From Artemia franciscana (Eukaryota; Arthropoda; Branchiopoda; Anostraca; Artemiidae): DNA of 64,000 nucleotides. Numbering within the stretch: the stretch's first letter is position 1; each line of letters starts with the position of its first letter. Made by a program: the position numbers and the translations under genes. The notes under the pieces were generated by a model, which worked only from the letters and a program-made list of their open reading frames with translations, did no database searches and was not told where the DNA came from. The stretch spans positions 29,463,355-29,527,354 of the forward strand of contig NC_088883.1 in assembly GCF_032884065.1 (NCBI RefSeq), written 5' to 3'. Of the stretch, positions 23,691 to 35,645 are shown piece after piece.

Positions 23691-25010
23691 AACGCTGGTC
23701 ACCGAAAAAGGACAAGCAAATATAAAACAAAAACGCTAATTTTTTCAATGAGAAATACATGTCAAACGCGGCATATTCAATGCCGACAAAACCAGAAAAG
23801 AACAGAAACGTCTAACAATAGAAAAACGGAACTGTGACTAATTGAGTGAAGAAGAGAAGATGAAAATCAGAATTGTTCGTCATCGAGACTAAAAGTAACT
23901 ATAATCTAACCTGCACTAGGCTGGACACTTGTCCCTGGATTTGGTTGGATTAGCATAGACATTACATTTGGTTTGCTTTTTTTGCGGGCCAATTGTTTTT
24001 GCTTTTCTTAAAAAAAAAAATTATTTTCTAGTTTTCTTATCTCTTCATGCATTATTCTTGTTGTTCCATTCTTCTGGCTTCGTGTTGCTTTCGTTTTTAT
24101 TCTTTTGTTGTATTAATATAACTGAATAAATAAATCTTAAAAAGAGTACAACTTAAATTGAATATGGAAATCAAGTTTAAAACGAACACAAATATTTTAC
24201 TATTGTAGCATAAATAAAACCCAAAACAAACAGAAACTAAATAAGCAATCATTACAAACAACCATACAATATGTAAAAATATAAATGAATAAACAAACCT
24301 TAAAACAAATAAAGCTTAGTTAAATATGCGAATCGAGCTTGAAAAAAAAAAATCAATTCAAAGAAGAGTTTAAATAAAGCCTCCTTTCCTAACTGTAAAA
24401 GTCTAAAACGTACTGCATCATTGGCGCTTTATTGAAAATAGCACTTGATTACAAACATTTCCTTACGTACTTATTACAACATTGAACATAAGAATGAAAT
24501 TACAGTAAAACCAAATTTTGAACTGGTGGGCTTTTCATCAGTCGATATAACTGAATCAGTTATATATCGAATATTTACTTTTACTTCATTTCTTCCCAGG
24601 ACAGTTCATGACAAGTTTAGTTTCACTACAAACAACAATTTACCTACTAACCCCCTTCCTAAATTTATAAATCTAAGGCCTACTATGTCATCGGCACTTC
24701 ACTCAAAGCGAATTATATTACAAAAATTCTCTTTTCCAGTTATTACAGCATTGAAATGAAAATATATATTGCGCTATTCAAATTTTACTTATTCAGCTTT
24801 ATATATTATGAAAATTTTTACTTTTTTTAATTTTATTTATTCAATTAGAATTAAACCTTTAGAATTAAACCTTAGATTCTGACAGACAACACGCTGATTG
24901 TAATCGACGAAATACGGTTCCAATCCTGAGTTTTTAGTCTGTTATTAAAATAGGTTCTGACCATAACTTAAATATATAAAGCCCATTAGTTTTAATAGTA
25001 CCCTGATACG
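23691..25010. other. AT-rich segment, no gene; diverged repeat family Y
   Basis: I find no gene. A weak family ('tgtaaaagtctaaaacgtac' near 24397 and 'atttataaatctaaggccta' near 24663, each followed by 'catcggc/ttggcgct' and 'cattgaa') recurs twice here and again near 27775-27860. The 104-codon open frame at 24445-24759 lies over these units and is not a credible gene. Confidence 0.35.
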
Positions 25011-25014
25011 AACC

Positions 25015-25792
25015 CAAGAAAATTTGCTAGATTATTTGAAAAAAAGGTGGAACACCCCCAAAAAGTCAAGTAATCTTAATGGAAGTTGCAAAATAAAATT
25101 CGAAACATCAGATAATCCTACTGTATAGGCTTCAAGCTCTTATATACACAAATTTAGAGTTTTTAATTTTTGCTAGAGCAAATATCACAGATACGTGTTG
25201 TTTTTTCCCTAAGGAGATGGTATCGGACAAGTCATCCCTGAAGATCGGAGAGGGCCCATTCGATCAGGAAACAAAAGTTTTAGTGCCTTTTTAAGTGACC
25301 AAAATTTTCTTAAGTCTCTTTTTCCTCCAGAGACATTCGATCAAAATTTTGAGATGGTATTTGGTTCAACATATTTGAACGGCCAAATAACAATACCCTT
25401 GGGGATAACATGACTTGTCATTTGGGGCGGTTGTGAAGAGCCCAGTCCCTGGGGAGAAGGCTCTAAGCTATGCATTTTGTCATCGTTCATGTATAACAAT
25501 CATTATTTGGAAATATAAAGATTTTTTTTGGGGGGAGGGGCTATTTTCCGCTGGAGGTATTTTCCACGGGGAAAATTTACCGTGGCGAGGAGAGTTTACT
25601 GGGAAAGTTTTTCAGGGAAAACACTAAACCATGGGTGGAAGGGTGGGGAAACTTTAAGACTTTAGTGTAAAGAGCGAGGGACGAGGAAGGGAAAAGTCCT
25701 CTCATGTACAAAATAATTTCTGCTTGTCTTAAGTTTTAATGTTGCTCTCAACTTTCAGTTGAAAAAACTCCCTTTTTTATTAAATTTTTCAA
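25015..25792 (-). mobile_element. PHE copy D, degenerate, reverse strand
   Basis: This runs from 'agaaaatttgctagatt' through 'ttcaagctctta', 'cctttttaagtgaccaaaat' and 'ctttagtgtaaagagcgagg' (25662) to 'ttcagttgaaaaaactc'. The order is that of a reverse-strand PHE body and half of a head. It is more diverged than the other copies. Confidence 0.65.
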
Positions 25793-28304
25793 GAAGTGAC
25801 CGCCTCATGTATACAGGAAGCTGACAACAGAGTATGATGACTATGAGATTAACCAAATTGCAAGCATGTTGAGTACCCTCAAACAACTGTTGAAACTAAA
25901 ACCAGGGTGAAGGAATTCCCAACAATGGACAAAATATTGCCCAAAAATATAAATGATGTCATAAAAGGTTCCCAATAGAGGAATGGACAAAAATGAAACG
26001 GAGACCATGTAACGGTGATCAGCACAACAGCTTTTGAATTTGGTGGTACCTCCTCTGCCTTTAAAATGAAATACAATATATACACTCAATCTTTGCAGTG
26101 TTTTAGATAACTTTATTACTAGCAATATTGATCTTTCGGTATTGAAGAAACAGCTTAACTATTGTGAGAAAAGCAACAAGCATTACTTTGGTATAAGTAT
26201 ACCTTAAGCTATTGCTTGCATAACTATTATGGCATCAAGATCCACTAGCCCTGAAACACATGCTAAGACTCTCAAAACGCGCCCTAGATAGAGGCACCGA
26301 TAATAAATCCCCGTGACAAACCCATATTGCGGATAAGATGGACTCATTTCAAAGCCGTAAGAATTGTAAATGAAAGACAAAAACAAAAGAATACGCGTTA
26401 ATTTTTGGTATAGCAGAATAACAAACTGAATGGAGTGTTTTGTAGATACAACTTAGCAAAACAAAGCAGTGTCTTCATTTGGGGGGAGGCAAAAGGGTTG
26501 TAGCCACCCCCAATAAATTAGAGACAAAATTATTATATAGCCTATGCTCCTTGACTCCCCATATAGAGACATCTATTGCCCCTCTCCTGCGAACAAAATG
26601 CTGGAGCTACGCCCTATACCAAAGTTCTTAGTTGAGATAGCTTTTATTTTAATTTATCTTGGAGGATTCTATGTTTTTTAGCCTTAGGCAATCTCATAGA
26701 AACAAATTTTCTCCTCGATTCCTATCTTTTTGATCTCTTGTAATTACGTCAATTGCTCCTCTTTTCATTACTTTCCACGTCCACTCGTTTCTTTCATATC
26801 CCTAGAGCCTAGGTTCGTTATAGCCAGTATTGCTCGGTAGACTGACTGAGATAGAATAAAGGAAATAGGACTAAATGCATCATAAGTTTCACTTTTACAA
26901 TGTTATAGCACATATTCTATGTTTGGGTAAGGTTTCAAAATCCAAAAGGCTTGAAATATAGTTTCATTATTTCATATTTTAGAATTTAGAGGAATTGTTG
27001 AATTAAATTCGTTTTTCGTCTTAGCTTTCAGCTGCTTCTATTGCTCCTCGCCCAGATCTGGAGCTTCAGCAATTACTTAGAAGGAGTATTTTAGAAATCA
27101 CAGTTGGCAATATTTACAGGCTTCTTCTATTTTTGTATTTATAGCCACTTTTAACTTAACAATGTCTATTAATTAGTTGAAACAGTTTTAAATATTTAAT
27201 TTGTGTGTTTTTCTTTTAAAAAATATGGCTGTTTTATTTACTCAAAATGTAAGCTGAAAAATATTCTGGTATTTTTTCATTTTTTCACTCGCAAAACTTG
27301 CTGAAAACTGGATCTTTTTGACGCTAAGTACCCCATTTCACCCCTTCTTGGGTCATGGATAGTACTGCCTAAGTAGGGAGTGATAGGGCTTCAACACATT
27401 ATTTATTTATTTTTCCCCTAACAATTTTGCATGGAAGGAATCATCCCTTAGAAACTTTGGAGGCAACTTATTTGATTGTAACTAATTTTAAAATACTTTC
27501 CAAAAAAGAAGTTTAAAAAAAAAACTTTACAGCCATCAAAAGTTAAGACCAGCAAAAATGTTTTTATGATACTTCAAACCTTAAAAGACCAAAAATTGCA
27601 ATAAATCATTTAATGAAACCCAATACGAACAGAAATTAAATAAAAATTTATAGCAAATAGACCGATAAAAAATTAAATTAAAAGTTAAAAGTAAAAAATT
27701 AAATTTAATCTTCAAGTCAAACTAAAAACGAACAAAAGTCACTACAAACAAGAGTTTGGCTACTGCATTGTTCCCCATCCCCATACCGTAAAAACCTAAC
27801 ACTTATTGCGTCACTATTCAAAACTATATGTGTCTTCCGCAGTCCTTGGAAAGAAAGCAATCAAAAATAAATGGAATATTCAATATATTATGATATTAAT
27901 TTTATAAAAACACGCCAATCAAGATTTTATTTCACTTTAATTTTATTTTTCAATTTCGTAAATATAAAAAAGTATCCGTGATATATTTCGTTTTCAGTAA
28001 AGCACAAATGACACGATAGTTTGGACGTAGCTAAACTCAAAACTTGGCAGTGAAGAGTATGGCAGTTGCCAAACTCTGGTTTGTAGTGATATTTGTTCGT
28101 TTTAAGTTTAACTTAAATATTCATTTTCCTTTCATTTTTACTTGTTTTAGGATTTATTTATTCATTTACCTTAATGGCTTTTTACTAGCTGTTTGCTATG
28201 ATTGCTGACTTAATTTATTTTTGTCTTGGTTTCGTTTATTGTTTAATAGTAATTCCCGGTCCTTTTGAGTTAGAATCATTATAGGATTTATTTCTGATGA
28301 ATAC
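25793..28304. other. About 2.5 kb without a recognised gene
   Basis: AT-rich sequence with no family I can name. Short reverse open frames at 25841-26125 and 26204-26386 have no motif or codon signal that I trust. Near 27600-27900 there is another copy of the weak family Y repeat. Introns or intergenic DNA are both possible. Confidence 0.4.
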
Positions 28305-29117
28305 ATTACTGTGACTACTACTGCAACTACTGCTGCTACTACTACTACGACAGGGCATGCGGATGATAAACTAAGTAAATCTATGTGGATGCTGTGTGGA
28401 TACCACTGCTACTCCTAGTATTACTACTACTAGTACCACTACTACTACTACAGCTACTACTACTATGGCCGCTATTACTACTACAACCACTGTGACTTTA
28501 AGGACTACTATTACAACTATTACTTATATAGCTACTACGAAATTGACTACTACAATTACTATCACACCGATTACAAGAGCTACGACTATCACTACAAAAC
28601 TACTACTACTGCAGATTCTACGACTTGCTCTACTAAAACTAATACAGCCACTATTACTACGACTAGCCTGACGCATGACTATGACTACTGAGACTGCTAC
28701 ACTTGCAACCACTTTAATTACAACTACTACAGTTACTAAGCTGCTATTACAATTACTACTGCAGCGACTACTACTACTACTATGACTATTACCAAGATCG
28801 TAACAACAACGGGTACTACAGCTACAACTATAGCCATTACAACTGCTACAATTAGTGCCACTGTTACTACGACTATTATTAATATGGTTATTGGGATTGC
28901 TGCTGAACTTATTACTGCAACTACAGTTACTACCATTATGAATACTACGACTGTTACTACTAATACAGCCACTATTGCAACCACTATTGCAACCACTATC
29001 AATACTACCAGAAGTACTAAGGGTATCCTACTACGATAGCTCCTACAAAGACTATTACGAATACAATTAATACTACGCTAGTAACGCTACAAATACTTCT
29101 ACTACGACTATTAATGC
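28305..29117. repeat. ACT/ACA-rich degenerate trinucleotide tract
   Basis: About 800 bp is made mostly of 'act', 'aca' and 'att' triplets. Forward frames therefore encode long Thr-rich strings and reverse frames Val-rich strings. These open frames come from composition, not from genes. The tract resumes at 31121, after the PHE copy. Confidence 0.85.
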
Positions 29118-31120
29118 TATCAAACAGTTCGTGGTAACGAACTGCAGTAAGAAGCGACCCAGCTCGATAGTAACCGAAATTCTAAAAAACGAAATTTTTG
29201 ATATTTACATCAAAATAGTTACAAATAATTACATTAAAATAATAGTGTTTTGATGTTGATTTTAAATATACAGGTTTCATCAAGTTTAGTCTTACCCATA
29301 AATAGTTACGAGCCTGAGAAAATTTGTCTTGTTTTAAAAACTAGGAGAAAACACCCCCTTAAAGTCATTAAATCTTAACGAAATTCAAACCACCAGATTC
29401 AACGTATCAGAAAACCTTACTGTAGGGGTTTCAAGCTCCTATCTACAAAAATGGGGAATTTTGCATTTTTTGCCAGAAGACAGATCACGTATGCGTGTTT
29501 AGTTGTTTTTGTTTTTATTATCCAGGGGTGATCGTATTGACCTAGTGGCCCTAGAATGTATTGAGAGGGCTTGTTCTAACGGAAACTAAAAGTTCTAATG
29601 CTCTTTTTAAGTGACCAAAAATTTAGGGCACTTAGGCCCCCTCCCATGCTCATTTTTCCCAAAGTCACCAGATCAAATTTTGAGATAGCCATTTTGTTCG
29701 GCATAGTTGAAAAACCTAACTACTATGTCTTTGGTGACAACTTAATCCCCCTGAGTCTTCGGGGGAGGGGCTGCAAGTTACAAACTTTGACCTTTGTTTC
29801 CATATAGTTATGGTTATTTGGAAGTGTACAGACGTTTTCAGGGGGAATTTTTCACGTTGAGGGGTGGGAGGATCTGGGGGAGGGAGTTACTTGGGAGGAT
29901 CTTCCCAGGGAGGAAATTATCATTAGGGAAGAGAATTTCCATGAAGGGGGGAGAGCATTTTCTAGCATTATTTAAAAAAACAATGACAAAAATTAATAAA
30001 AGAAAGTTTTTTACAACTGGAAGTAAGATCTTTTCTTTCTTTCATTCATTTATTTTAGTCATTTGAGTTCGTTATTTTAGTCAGTTATTTTAGTCCTCAA
30101 CACTTTGCTCTTTACGCTAAAGTTTGACTCTTTGTTACAACTCTACTTTTAAAACAATAAAAAAAACTTTAGCGTAAAGAGCGAGGTGTTGAGGAGGGGA
30201 CAACCCTTTAAATATACGGAATAATTTATGTTTGTTTTAAAATTTAATGTTGCTCCTTATTTGCATTTAAAAATACTTCTTTTTCTTATTTAATATAAGA
30301 AGTATCTACCTCTTTGTTCGTTCTGTTACTATGCCTTACAAAATTAGTTCCGCAAATATTGCAAATTTGAGCTACGTGGGATAATCTTTCCATGGAGAAA
30401 TTTCCCGTGAAGGAATGGATTTTTTCTCAGAGGAGGGAATAGATTTCACAATATTATTTAAAAAATGATCAGCAATTACATAAATAAATAAGTCTTTTTA
30501 ACTTAAAGTAAGGAGCAACATTAAAATTTAATACGAACAGAAAATATTACGTACTTAAGGGAGGTTGCTTTTCCTCATTAGCTCGCTCTTAGGCTAAAGT
30601 TTCTTTTTTACTTTTAAAAGAGGTTATTACTCGAATTGTTATTCGTAAAATTTTTTCTTTCGTTCATTCATTCATTTCAGTCATCTGACTATAAAACAAA
30701 AATCAAACTTAGGCTAGTATAAGTTAAATAAAAGTAAAATTAACATGCAAATTGCGTTTTAATTCTTCATATATGGTGAGCAAAATTGAAATCTGTGTTA
30801 ATTCAAAAACCTTCAGACATTAAATAAAAAAAACAACTTTTAACTGCAAGTAACAAGTGACATTAAAACTTAAAACAAAGAGAAATTTTCCCTTATCTGA
30901 AAGGGGTTTTCCCTTCCTCGACGCCCCGCTCTTTATGGTGAATTTTAACTCTTTTTCACAACTCCACTTTTTAAAACAAAAAAAAAACTTTAGAGTAAAG
31001 AGCGGGACTTTGAGCAGGAAACAACCTCTTTCCTATACTGAATAATTTCTGTTCATTTTAAGTTTTAATGTCGCTCCTTACTTGCAGTTACAAAAAATTG
31101 TTTATTTTTTATTTAATTAC
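29118..31120 (-). mobile_element. PHE copy E, reverse strand, inserted in the ACT tract
   Basis: It begins 'atcaaacagttcgtggtaac', the reverse complement of the PHE tail hairpin, and runs through the body ('ctccatatagttatgg'-type blocks, 'gtgaccaaaaatttagggca'). A head palindrome lies at about 30090-30290. A second body piece (30390-30470) and further head and arm sequence follow to 31120. The copy is longer than A because of the extra head/body segment. ACT-rich DNA abuts both sides. Confidence 0.8.
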
Positions 31121-31575
31121 TACCAAGACTAGGGTTGCTGAGACTACTAATACTACTAGTGCCAATACTAGGACAACTGCAAGTACGACTACTACTATTA
31201 CGACTAATGCTACTTCTTCTACACCAACTACTATAACCGCTTCAACTATCGCTACTATTCTTACGACTGTTACTAAAACTACTACTGCCTACTAAGGCTA
31301 CGTCCAATTAACTACAACAACACCGCTGCTACCACGATTACTATTGCATTGACCCCTACTGCTACAACCACTGCTACTGCAACTATTTCTGCTACAGCTA
31401 CTGCGACTGACATTACTGCTACAACTACTGCTACTATAACTACTACTGCTGCAATTTCAACGACTAATGCTACTTCTACGACTACAACTACTACTACTAA
31501 AATTACTAGTATCAGGAGTACTACTGCTCCAATTACTACTGTTACTACTACTACTATAACTACAATTTATAAATA
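31121..31575. repeat. ACT-rich tract, right part
   Basis: This is the same degenerate triplet DNA as at 28305-29117. It was separated from it by the insertion of PHE copy E. Thr-rich open frames (31068-31624) are by-products. Confidence 0.85.
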
Positions 31576-32060
31576 CCATATACATCATGGTTGTCAAAGG
31601 GGCACATCTGCAATTTCTCATTAGTGGCTAAAGGTATAAAGTTGGAAATTTCAAGGATTTGTTCAACCTAATCAAATAACTATGCCCCATTTTCTTCTGT
31701 GTTTGTTTGTTTTTTCAAAAGAACGTATCTGGAATATCTAGCAAATGCCTAATTGCCATAAACTAAAACTTCCAGGTGTGGCAAGGAAAAAGTTGAACTG
31801 ATTGAGGTGTGATTGAGGAAAAACTTCCAGGTGCGTCGAAAAAAAGGGGTGTTGAGGAAAGCTTGAGTTGTAGTTGTAGAGGTATGAGGTGTGAAAAAGT
31901 TAAGGCGTGATTGAGGAAACACTTCCAGGTGTGTCGAGGGAAAAAGGTGTGTCGAGGAAAAATTCAAGGTTATCAAAAGGATATATTTATGATATCCCAG
32001 GATGTTTAGGGCGTGTTGAGGGAGATGGTCAATTAATATTAGTCTGTGCTCAAGTTGTAA
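31576..32060 (-). repeat. Family S core plus a short GGTGTGTCGAGG minisatellite
   Basis: 'gttgtcaaaggggcacatct' (31589) matches the reverse complement of the family S unit at about 1043-1080. At 31766-31975 units of 'gattgaggaaaaacttccag' / 'gtgtgtcgaggaaaaa' repeat with irregular 55-100-bp spacing. The reverse-strand open frame at 31749-31976 only reads the repeat. Confidence 0.6.
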
Positions 32061-33015
32061 ATAATGGTGGTTAGAACAGCTTCTGCCCTATAGAATCCAC
32101 AAAGATTTTGCTGGTTTTTAATCCCTTTATTTAAATAATATTCGACGTACCGATAGATCCAAAGGTCTATTATACAGCTAATATTGAAATTTGTTGTTTG
32201 GCCAAAACACAAATAAAAAAAAAATACACAAAACAGTAGATTACTTACAAAAACTGAGATATAAATTTCCAGAATTCAGTTTTGCTGAGTAATGCTATAG
32301 CGTTGGACGAATATGTTCTAACAATATCGAGAGTTTTGAACTTAGTTATAAAACACCAAAATGATTAATGCCTTTAGACTCGGTGTTTACAAAAGTAGCG
32401 CATTATCAAAGTAGTTTGTTCAAAGTAAAACATTAAAACTAAGATTAAGAAAACAAAATAAAATTTTTAATTAAATATTTTCCATTTAATTTTGAATAAA
32501 AAAAACAATATATTTGACCCCCATATACTTCGTAACTGTACAAAATCTTTTTCAAATTGACAGCAAGATAAACACTAGACAAAAAATGATAATAAAACAC
32601 AAAAAACTTATCCCTTCAGGGGGAAAATACAGAAATTCCCAGTATTCCGTTTAGGGGAAACATTTAATTACTAATAAACAAATACATATTTAGTATCACC
32701 ATAAAAAGCTGATTCTTTAATTGAATATTATCAATAATTAGGCTCTTATACTTTCCTTGTTGACAACGATTGTTATTTACTTATCATTTATTGCTATGAT
32801 GAATTTAGTTTTTTTTTTTTTACTCCAACCAAATCACATAAAAAAGATGTTTCTGGAAAACTCGAAAGAGGTCAGTCAGTCACAAGTTAGAACTTATATT
32901 TTCCTTGTTAATGGTCAAAATTTGTTGGCAGGCAGTGAAATATGGGGCAGCTCACATTCTTTTTATGGTTTTCCCTATTCTGATCTCTTTCCTGTGGTTT
33001 CTTTATAATTACTTC
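32061..33015. other. AT-rich segment, nothing recognised
   Basis: No motif, RNA gene or repeat family is visible. The 83-codon open frame at 32757-33008 has no support. Confidence 0.4.
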
Positions 33016-33380
33016 CTCCTCACCCCTGCCCCCTCCTGGACGGCACCCATCTTCAGTAATTTATTTCTAACCTTAGAGCCATCACATCGAATAAACCCAT
33101 TTACCTCACTATCAACATATGGAGCCTGAATATTTTTAATCCTTTTAGTACTGTCGCTAACTCTGCCCCACAAAACAAATTTTCTTTCACATCTGAGGTG
33201 TTACAGACTTTTTAATTTCTTTCTATATCTTTACCTGCAACTGTATCTCGGTTTAGAACTTTATTGAAATGATCTGCCTATCTCTCTTTAAATCTTTCCT
33301 TATCAATAATTGTGGCTCCGTTCTAATCTTTAACTGGGACAAGTCTGGGTTGTCCATTTACTTGACATTACTTAATTTAC
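33016..33380 (-). pseudogene. RTE-like LINE fragment, RT N-terminal part
   Basis: The reverse complement follows the forward LINE at about 21410-21690: 'cccagttaaagatt', 'ccacaattattgataaggaa', 'aaccgagatacagttgcagg' and 'gatggctctaaggttagaaa'. It has small deletions and stops throughout. Confidence 0.82.
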
Positions 33381-33985
33381 TAACTTGACACGAACTGCTT
33401 ACCACGTACCAAAGCAAGAAGCTCCTTGAAGTTAGTGAAACACAATTTGCCAAACATTCTATTCTTTAGTAGGACCCGTAAACTAAATATCTTGTAGAAA
33501 GGTAAAGAAAAGTAAGTTAAAATTATACGTCAAAGTTAACCAGAAAATTAACTTTCATTGGAAACTTTTTCTGCCAATAGCTTGAAGTTTCTCATACACA
33601 TAATTAATCCCCCATTTTTCCTGTTAGCTACTATTCCCACTTTGACAGATAACTGTTTCCTTTTATCCTTTGCTGTTCGTTTTTATTGTTCCTCGCAAGC
33701 TAACTAATCTAATGCAGTTGCTTATCATACAAAACGGCACGGAAAACCACATAGTTTACAACTATTACAATAACACAATTTACAATTCCTTTATACCTAT
33801 TAATTCTACTAAATACAATCCACTACAACAATTCAAACCAAACAGCTCAACAGTGACGTCCACGCTCCTATTTCACCCTAATCTATTGGAGGGTTTGGTT
33901 TTTATCCCCCTCCTGTCAGGTTCAAATTTCTTTTAACCGCTTACACATAACCTCTTCACATCCCATTCGGGGACAACTTGCTTTT
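33381..33985. other. Unannotated segment
   Basis: No gene or repeat family is recognised. The forward open frame at 33670-33936 carries no motif. Confidence 0.35.
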
Positions 33986-34765
33986 CTTGCTATCTTGAAC
34001 TTTCTTCTACTACAGACCAACAGAGTAGAATTGAACCACCTTGTCGTGAACAGTTTAGTGTTGACATAGTGTCAGATGAGTACAAAAGAACGCTCTCAGA
34101 TAATTCCTTTTCAGTTCCCGTGGGAATTAGGAGTTGAACAATGTTGTGTCCTGTCCCTTTCATGTACATTATTTCGATGGACTTTGTCTTAACACACTAA
34201 TACAAATAAAAAGGCTATTTACTAAGCTTTTCATTTGGTCCTTGGTGAATGGTCAAAAACCATAATTCTTTGCCAATCTGTGTTCCTTCATCCGTAACAC
34301 GTAGCCTAGCTATCTTGACCTGTTTTCCATTATAGCCCAACAGATTAGAATCGAACCACTTTGTTGTGAACTGTTTAGTGCTGACAAACAGTCAGATGAG
34401 TACAAAAGATTGCTCTTAGATAATTACTCTTTAGTTTCCGTGGGGATTAGGAGTTGAACAATGCTGTGTCCTGTCCCTATCATGTGTATCATTTTGATAG
34501 ACTTTGTCTTAACACACCAATACAAATAAAAAGGCTATTGACCAAGCCTTTCATTTGGTCCTTCGTGAATGGTCAAAAACTATAATTATTCGCCAATATG
34601 TGTTCCTTCATCCGTAACACGTAGCCTAGCTATCTTGACCTTTCTTCCATTATAGCCCAACAGAGTAGAGTCGAATCATCTTGTTTTGAACAGTTTAGTG
34701 TTGACACATAGTCAGATGAGTACAAAAAATTGCTCTTAGATAATTCCTATGGACAAAATTTGCTA
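33986..34765 (+). repeat. 320-bp tandem repeat containing a LINE RT piece
   Basis: The anchor 'caacagagtagaattgaacc' and variants lie at 34018, 34338 and 34658, a period of exactly 320 bp, for about 2.4 units. Each full unit contains 'gttgaacaatgttgtgtcct' ... 'gatggactttgtcttaa', a diverged version of the RTE RT block GVKQGCVLSPL plus 'MDFIL' (LINE 22180-22240). Part of one unit recurs inverted at 35250-35370. Confidence 0.85.
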
Positions 34766-34844
34766 ATGTTTCCTGGACCATTGAAAAGCCCTATGTTTTA
34801 GAAGTGTAATTAATCTTTGTTATTACTCTTGCTTCCATTTTCTT

Positions 34845-35225
34845 ATCTTGACCACACACTTACCTTCTTGTTCTTCCAAACCTTTTCAACTGCAATTAGG
34901 CACTCTGCACCTTGACTGATCCACTTTTTACGTCATCACTGAATCTGCAAACTTCGGTCATAATACTACCCAAGTAAGTGGAGATATCCTTTCACTCAAC
35001 TTCCTTATTACCCAACATCACCTCTTTACCCTTATTCCTAGTCTATTTGACATAGTCTACTTCACCGTAATTTTTAAACCTGTTCTTATGCCCTCATGTC
35101 TCAAAACCTGTATCCACACTCATGGACTCTGGTGGTATGTGCTGACGTAAGTGCTTTTATATTTATTCTCCTTTCTATTTTGTATCTGAATAAGCATATC
35201 CAATCTATATACATTTGAAAATTCG
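34845..35225 (-). pseudogene. RTE-like LINE fragment, RT C-terminal part
   Basis: Reverse-strand matches to the forward LINE at about 22430-22610 include 'aaagaggtgatgttgggtaa', 'cttacttgggtagtattatg' and 'aaaaggtttggaagaacaag'. Its order relative to the fragment at 33016 is wrong for a single copy, so the two are separate insertions or were rearranged. Confidence 0.78.
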
Positions 35226-35249
35226 TTCATTTCAACAATATCTTTTCAA

Positions 35250-35370
35250 AAGGTCAGTGGCCTTTTTATTTGTATTAGCGTGTTAAGACAAAGTCCATCA
35301 AAATGATTCACATGATAGGGACACGACATAACATTGTTCAACTCCTAATTCCCGCGGGAACAAGCAACCG
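35250..35370 (-). repeat. Inverted piece of the 320-bp unit
   Basis: 'gcctttttatttgtattagc', 'aagacaaagtccatcaaaat' and 'gttcaactcctaattcccg' are the reverse complement of the 320-bp tandem unit at 33986-34765. Confidence 0.82.
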
Positions 35371-35645
35371 CCCAAACTTGCCACCTATGCCATGGAGATT
35401 CCCTCTATAACATTCATATGGATTAAAGAACGGCTCATCAAATTGCATAATGGTATCGTGGCCTATGAACTACCTGCATGAATATACTAGCAGAGGAATT
35501 ATTTAGGTCAAATACTGTTGAGTAAAATAGGCTAAAAAATTGAACTTTATGTTTATTTACTATATTTTTAATGTTACATCGCCCAAAACTACTAATCGTT
35601 TTGATTCACCGACATCCTTGATACTTGTATTGTCATTTTACGGTA

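Noticed and set aside
24445..24759. A 104-codon open frame as a host gene
   Set aside because: It has no recognisable domain, overlaps a weakly repeated AT-rich unit, and shows no splice or start context.
28396..29039. Long Thr-rich (forward) and Val-rich (reverse) open frames
   Set aside because: They translate an ACT-type triplet repeat. Both strands stay open because of composition, and no domain or start signal is present.
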